A DNA stretch of 9,891 bases from CAUZEO01 sp963578625. Its GTDB lineage: Bacteria > Verrucomicrobiota > Kiritimatiellia > SLOV01. This document shows, in pieces, positions 6,618-9,891 of this stretch. The notes below the pieces were generated by a model that had not been told where the DNA came from, did not search any database, and saw nothing but the letters and a program-made list of their open reading frames with translations. A program made the translations under genes and the position numbers. Within the stretch, counting starts at the first letter, position 1. Each line of letters starts with the position of its first letter. The stretch lies in contig CAUZEO010000197.1 in the NCBI GenBank assembly GCA_963578625.1, forward strand, positions 1 to 9,891, in the 5' to 3' direction.

Positions 6618-9600
6618 ATGAAGAAATACCCAATGCCCACTGAATTCCAAATCCCGAATTACGAAGGGCCGGTGACCCTTTCTCGGAAAGGGGTAAAATC
6701 AGTATCTGATCTCGTCATTCGGATCATTTTGCTTTGTGTGTGTGCCTGCTTCCCCGGTGCCGTCCGCGGTCAAGAGGAACCCACGGATGCGGCGACCCAG
6801 GAACTGCACGATGCCGCGGCGGATCAGAATCGCGCGGTGATCCTTTTCAATGAAGCACTGCTCACTTTCCAGAGCGCAGACCGCGCCTCGGTTTACCGGG
6901 GCGCTCCTTCCAGCACAAGTAACGCGCTTCAGGCGGATCTCGCGGCATTTGAAACCCGCCTGGACGAATTAGACCTTGCCTATCGACCCGTTCACCAGGC
7001 CCATGGACTCTTGATGCGAAGCCGGGAGGGAGGGGAGGCGCCGATTTTGGAGACCGCCCAATCGCTGATGGATGATGCCGAGGCGCTTCGATCCGCGCGG
7101 GAATCATTCGCCGAGAATTGCCGGCAACTTCTCTTGACCGCGGAAGTCTTGCACGCACGGGCGCGCGAAGGCTTGAGATCAGTACAAGATAGGTCTGCGC
7201 TCCTGGAGCGACGATTCACGGACAAGCCCGCGCCCGCAGTGGATGCCGACGGCAACCTCGATGGTCTCTTCATCGATGTCGCCGCCGATCCCGGGAGCCC
7301 GGGAGGACAGGCCTTGGGCAGCGCCTACAAGGTTTCCTACGAAATGTACGACCGTTCGTACACCGTTCCGCCGACGCAGTACCATGATTCCCTCGGGCTT
7401 CGCACCCTGCTGGTCGTCCCTTGCGCGGTTCATCGCTGGACCCATTGCGACAACGAGTGGTACCAGGCGCACTCTCACCTGCCCATCACGAGAGAATCTG
7501 CCAAACGGTACATGGGAACGGGATTGTTCGAACTCGATTTTCGTCATCCTGAAGTCTTGAAAATGCTCGAGCGCTATCTCCTGGAAGTGGCCGCAAAGTA
7601 CAAGGGGGACGAACGGGTGATGGGCTACCTGACTGCCTGGGAGCCGCAGGGGGACGAGGGCGGGCCGGCGCCGTGGGGACACTGGTCCACCGGCGGCCGA
7701 ACGCCGGCCGGGGAGACCCAGTTTCGTGAGGCCATGAAGGCAAAATTTAGAACCATCGAGGCCCTAAACGAGGCTTGGAAGAGCGAGTACCAAAATTTCG
7801 AGGCGATCGTGCCGCCGCCCGATATCATGGTCGGCCCGAATCCGGAGCGGGCTGAGCTGGTCCAAAAGCTGTTCAGCGGCTCATGTCCGCCGTTGTACTA
7901 TGAATTCAACCGCTTCCTCAAAGACAGCTATGCCGATTATCTGGCCTGGTGCTACCGGACTTTGAAGGAAGCGGACCCGACCCACGCCGTAGCCATATCA
8001 CCCAGTTACGGCGAGCTGGATGGATACCTCGGCGTCGGCCGGGACAGCTTTCGTTGGGCCGACACCGCGTCCGACATGTATGGCTCGGAACTGAACTCGT
8101 CCCTTGAGGAAGTATTCAACTGGTCGGTTTCCCGTGCTTCCGGAAAAGTGAATGCCATTTTCGAATGCGTCTGGAACAGCTCCGAAAACTGGAATCACCC
8201 GAATGAAGCAGTTACCCGCGCGCTGGCCCGCCGCAACCTGTGGCGCATGACGGCCTGGGGCCGCCGGTTGATGAGCTTGTACGGTGCAGAGGACACCTAT
8301 GGGGGAAGTTCCCACAACAACCTGATGGTTTATGAAACCGACTTTCGCCTGATGCGCAGGAGCGGCGGAGTGATCGAGCCGTTGCGGCGCAAACTGCGCG
8401 CCGCCGAGGACGTCTGGTTCGGCGCGCCCATTGTCGAACCCGAGATTGCCATCATCAAGCCCACCACCTCAGAGATCTGTTCCTGGTCCTGGGAGGGGGT
8501 AACGCGGGTCATTGGACGTGTGCACAATCTTCTCTACGACCGGAACTATCACTATGTCTTCATTCCCGAGGAGCACGTGATCTCCGGACGCGAATCGCTG
8601 AAGCGTTTCAAGGCAGTCATCCTTCCCAATGCGACCCACTTTCCTGCTGGGCTCACGGAGAGGCTGTTGCCGTGGGTGGAAGAGGGAGGCGCATTGATCT
8701 CGATCGGAATTGCGGGCGGGTTTACCCCGTACGGGGAAGAAGATGGCGCGCTGATGAAAACTTTGTTCGGCGACATCTCCTATGCCCCCTGGTTTAACTA
8801 CGGTGAATTCGGATGGCTCATACAAATCTCCGGAGTTGCGCCACATGTTGAAGTGGACGGGAAGTCGCTTGCCTCCACTTTGTCCGCCACGTACGGGAAG
8901 GGGAGGGCACTGCTGATCAATCGCCTGAATCTGACCGGGGAAGGGGACCGCTACGGCGACATGCTGTACCAATGGCTGGATGCGGCGGCTCCGCGCCGGG
9001 TGCGGGTGGAAGGAAGCACTCTGGAGGTAATCCTTCGTGAAAATCGGGATGGTTTGTACGTCACCCTGATCAATCCGCATGTGCACGATACCGCCACCGC
9101 GACGGTGCATGTTGATGGAATCTATAAATGGGCTATCGATCGCGGTATCGAGGGCGGAGTACCGGTTCCCCATGAGCGCAATGATGGCATGACGAATTTC
9201 AATATCTCGCTGGCCCCCGGCGAAGGAACGCTCATCGAGCTGCGCGGTTCGAGAGATGCAGAGAAGATCGATGCCGATTATGTCATCGAATGTATCGGCG
9301 ACAGCATTACCGCGGGGTCGTCCACGGATCCGGCGAGTAGACCCTATCCGGAAGAGTTGGTGCGATTGCTCGGGGCCGGGCACCGTGTCATCAACAGCGG
9401 TGTCCCCGGCGCTCATACGTACTCGATGGTTGAACGGTTCCTGGAACGCGATTCTGAAGATCATCCTCAATGCATTGTTGTCCTCGCCGGCGTAAACGAC
9501 ATTAATCGCTGGGACGGGCAACGCGGATCCTTGTATGGCCCGGGTGCGCTGATTGAGCGATTGCGCGCGCTTGGAGTGACCGCCAACCGAAGGGGCGGCC

Positions 9601-9872
9601 GGACCCTGTTCGCAACGATCTGGCCTGACGACGATTTTTCCGATGAAAAGCTTGCCGCGATGCGTGAAGTAAATGAGTGGATCCTGACGCGGGCCCCCTA
9701 CGAAGTGCCGGGCGCGACATCCATCGACCTCATGCTGACCATGACGGGTCAACCCGGAGAATCCGCGTCGTTTCTTCTCCAACCGTATCACGACGGAAGC
9801 CATATCCATCTGAATGCCGAAGGGCACAAGAAGGTGGCGGCAGTCATTGCCGGGAATCTTCCCATCAAGTAG
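6618..9872 (+). CDS. Secreted GH42-like glycosidase fused to a C-terminal SGNH/GDSL esterase
   Basis: The 1084-residue protein starts at ATG 6618 behind GAGGAA. A long n-region leads to the hydrophobic segment VIRIILLCVCACFPG (about 34-48) with likely cleavage after VRG (about 52), so it is exported. Residues 55-210 are mostly charged helix, possibly a coiled coil. A GH42-like TIM barrel follows (about 215-600) with RTIEALNEAWKSEYQ; YLTAWEPQGDEGG (E342) and IFECVWNSSENW (E516) are candidate acid/base and nucleophile. A glutamine-amidotransferase-like domain, as in the GH42 trimerisation domain (about 620-770, AVILPNATHF, VEEGGALISIG), and a small beta domain (to about 885) complete that enzyme. 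The tail (890-1084) is a full SGNH hydrolase: CIGDSITAGS (Ser896), the block II Gly in INSGVPGAH, GVND (N960), and DGSHIHLNAEGH (D1059, H1062). Together they suggest combined deacylation and glycoside cleavage of an acylated polysaccharide. Domain calls are confident; substrate is unknown. Confidence 0.92.
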   Translation: MKKYPMPTEFQIPNYEGPVTLSRKGVKSVSDLVIRIILLCVCACFPGAVRGQEEPTDAATQELHDAAADQNRAVILFNEALLTFQSADRASVYRGAPSSTSNALQADLAAFETRLDELDLAYRPVHQAHGLLMRSREGGEAPILETAQSLMDDAEALRSARESFAENCRQLLLTAEVLHARAREGLRSVQDRSALLERRFTDKPAPAVDADGNLDGLFIDVAADPGSPGGQALGSAYKVSYEMYDRSYTVPPTQYHDSLGLRTLLVVPCAVHRWTHCDNEWYQAHSHLPITRESAKRYMGTGLFELDFRHPEVLKMLERYLLEVAAKYKGDERVMGYLTAWEPQGDEGGPAPWGHWSTGGRTPAGETQFREAMKAKFRTIEALNEAWKSEYQNFEAIVPPPDIMVGPNPERAELVQKLFSGSCPPLYYEFNRFLKDSYADYLAWCYRTLKEADPTHAVAISPSYGELDGYLGVGRDSFRWADTASDMYGSELNSSLEEVFNWSVSRASGKVNAIFECVWNSSENWNHPNEAVTRALARRNLWRMTAWGRRLMSLYGAEDTYGGSSHNNLMVYETDFRLMRRSGGVIEPLRRKLRAAEDVWFGAPIVEPEIAIIKPTTSEICSWSWEGVTRVIGRVHNLLYDRNYHYVFIPEEHVISGRESLKRFKAVILPNATHFPAGLTERLLPWVEEGGALISIGIAGGFTPYGEEDGALMKTLFGDISYAPWFNYGEFGWLIQISGVAPHVEVDGKSLASTLSATYGKGRALLINRLNLTGEGDRYGDMLYQWLDAAAPRRVRVEGSTLEVILRENRDGLYVTLINPHVHDTATATVHVDGIYKWAIDRGIEGGVPVPHERNDGMTNFNISLAPGEGTLIELRGSRDAEKIDADYVIECIGDSITAGSSTDPASRPYPEELVRLLGAGHRVINSGVPGAHTYSMVERFLERDSEDHPQCIVVLAGVNDINRWDGQRGSLYGPGALIERLRALGVTANRRGGRTLFATIWPDDDFSDEKLAAMREVNEWILTRAPYEVPGATSIDLMLTMTGQPGESASFLLQPYHDGSHIHLNAEGHKKVAAVIAGNLPIK

Positions 9873-9874
9873 CG

Positions 9875-9891
9875 GAAGTCGCGGAGACTTC
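9875..9891 (+). terminator. Hairpin just after the GH42-SGNH stop
   Basis: GAAGTC (9875-9880), loop GCGGA, GACTTC (9886-9891) form a perfect 6-bp stem starting two bases after the TAG. The window ends at the stem, so any following T-run cannot be seen. Confidence 0.35.

Noticed and set aside
8469..9827. 452-codon open frame on the minus strand opposite the GH42-SGNH gene
   Set aside because: It covers the well-defined SGNH motifs on the plus strand and has no recognisable family features itself.

Overview
The window reads as an accessory, carbohydrate-degrading region of a GC-rich bacterium, most likely of the Planctomycetota-Verrucomicrobiota-Chlamydiota group (Verrucomicrobiota, Kiritimatiellota or Lentisphaerota). 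The clues are a secreted DUF6259-like glycosidase, a secreted GH42-like enzyme, a PhyH oxygenase, a parallel beta-helix protein with the 'PGAPGETM...DPRTPISSLPYTI..SGSYY' leader, and an adhesin tail with a 'SEDLxTWTPVEG...GKRFYRFA' C-terminus. This placement is inference from family style; no rRNA or tRNA is present to confirm it.

Layout. (1) 1-2811, minus: a large secreted glycosidase-like protein whose 3' end runs off the left edge. It is open for all 937 codons visible. A good sigma70-type promoter lies just upstream at 2844-2872. (2) 2832-3617, plus: the C-terminal remnant of a large repeat adhesin, cut inside a cadherin/VCBS-like repeat. (3) 3718-4788, plus: a secreted right-handed beta-helix protein with recent-looking 81-bp internal repeats. 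(4) 4789-5692: about 900 bases with no intact gene. It holds a probable 3' scrap of a formylglycine-generating-enzyme (FGE/SUMF1)-like domain, a hairpin-rich non-coding stretch, and a short decayed N-terminal piece of hydantoinase B (HyuB) on the minus strand. (5) 5693-6493, minus: an intact PhyH-family Fe(II)/2-oxoglutarate dioxygenase. (6) 6618-9872, plus, divergent from PhyH: a 1084-residue secreted protein joining a GH42-like glycosidase to a C-terminal SGNH/GDSL esterase.

How the genes fit together. The intact genes at both ends are secreted polysaccharide-active enzymes. The GH42-SGNH fusion could remove acyl groups and cleave glycosidic bonds on the same substrate, and the beta-helix protein may bind or act on polysaccharide. 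The middle is a gene graveyard: three unrelated fragments (adhesin tail, FGE tail, HyuB head) lie between intact genes, suggesting repeated insertion, deletion and recombination.

The most speculative signal is the FGE-like tail 'GFRVCLGRSR' followed within about 50 bases by a GC-rich hairpin. That arrangement recalls the variable-region end of a diversity-generating retroelement, but no reverse transcriptase or template repeat is visible here. I see no CRISPR array, tRNA, rRNA or recognisable insertion sequence.
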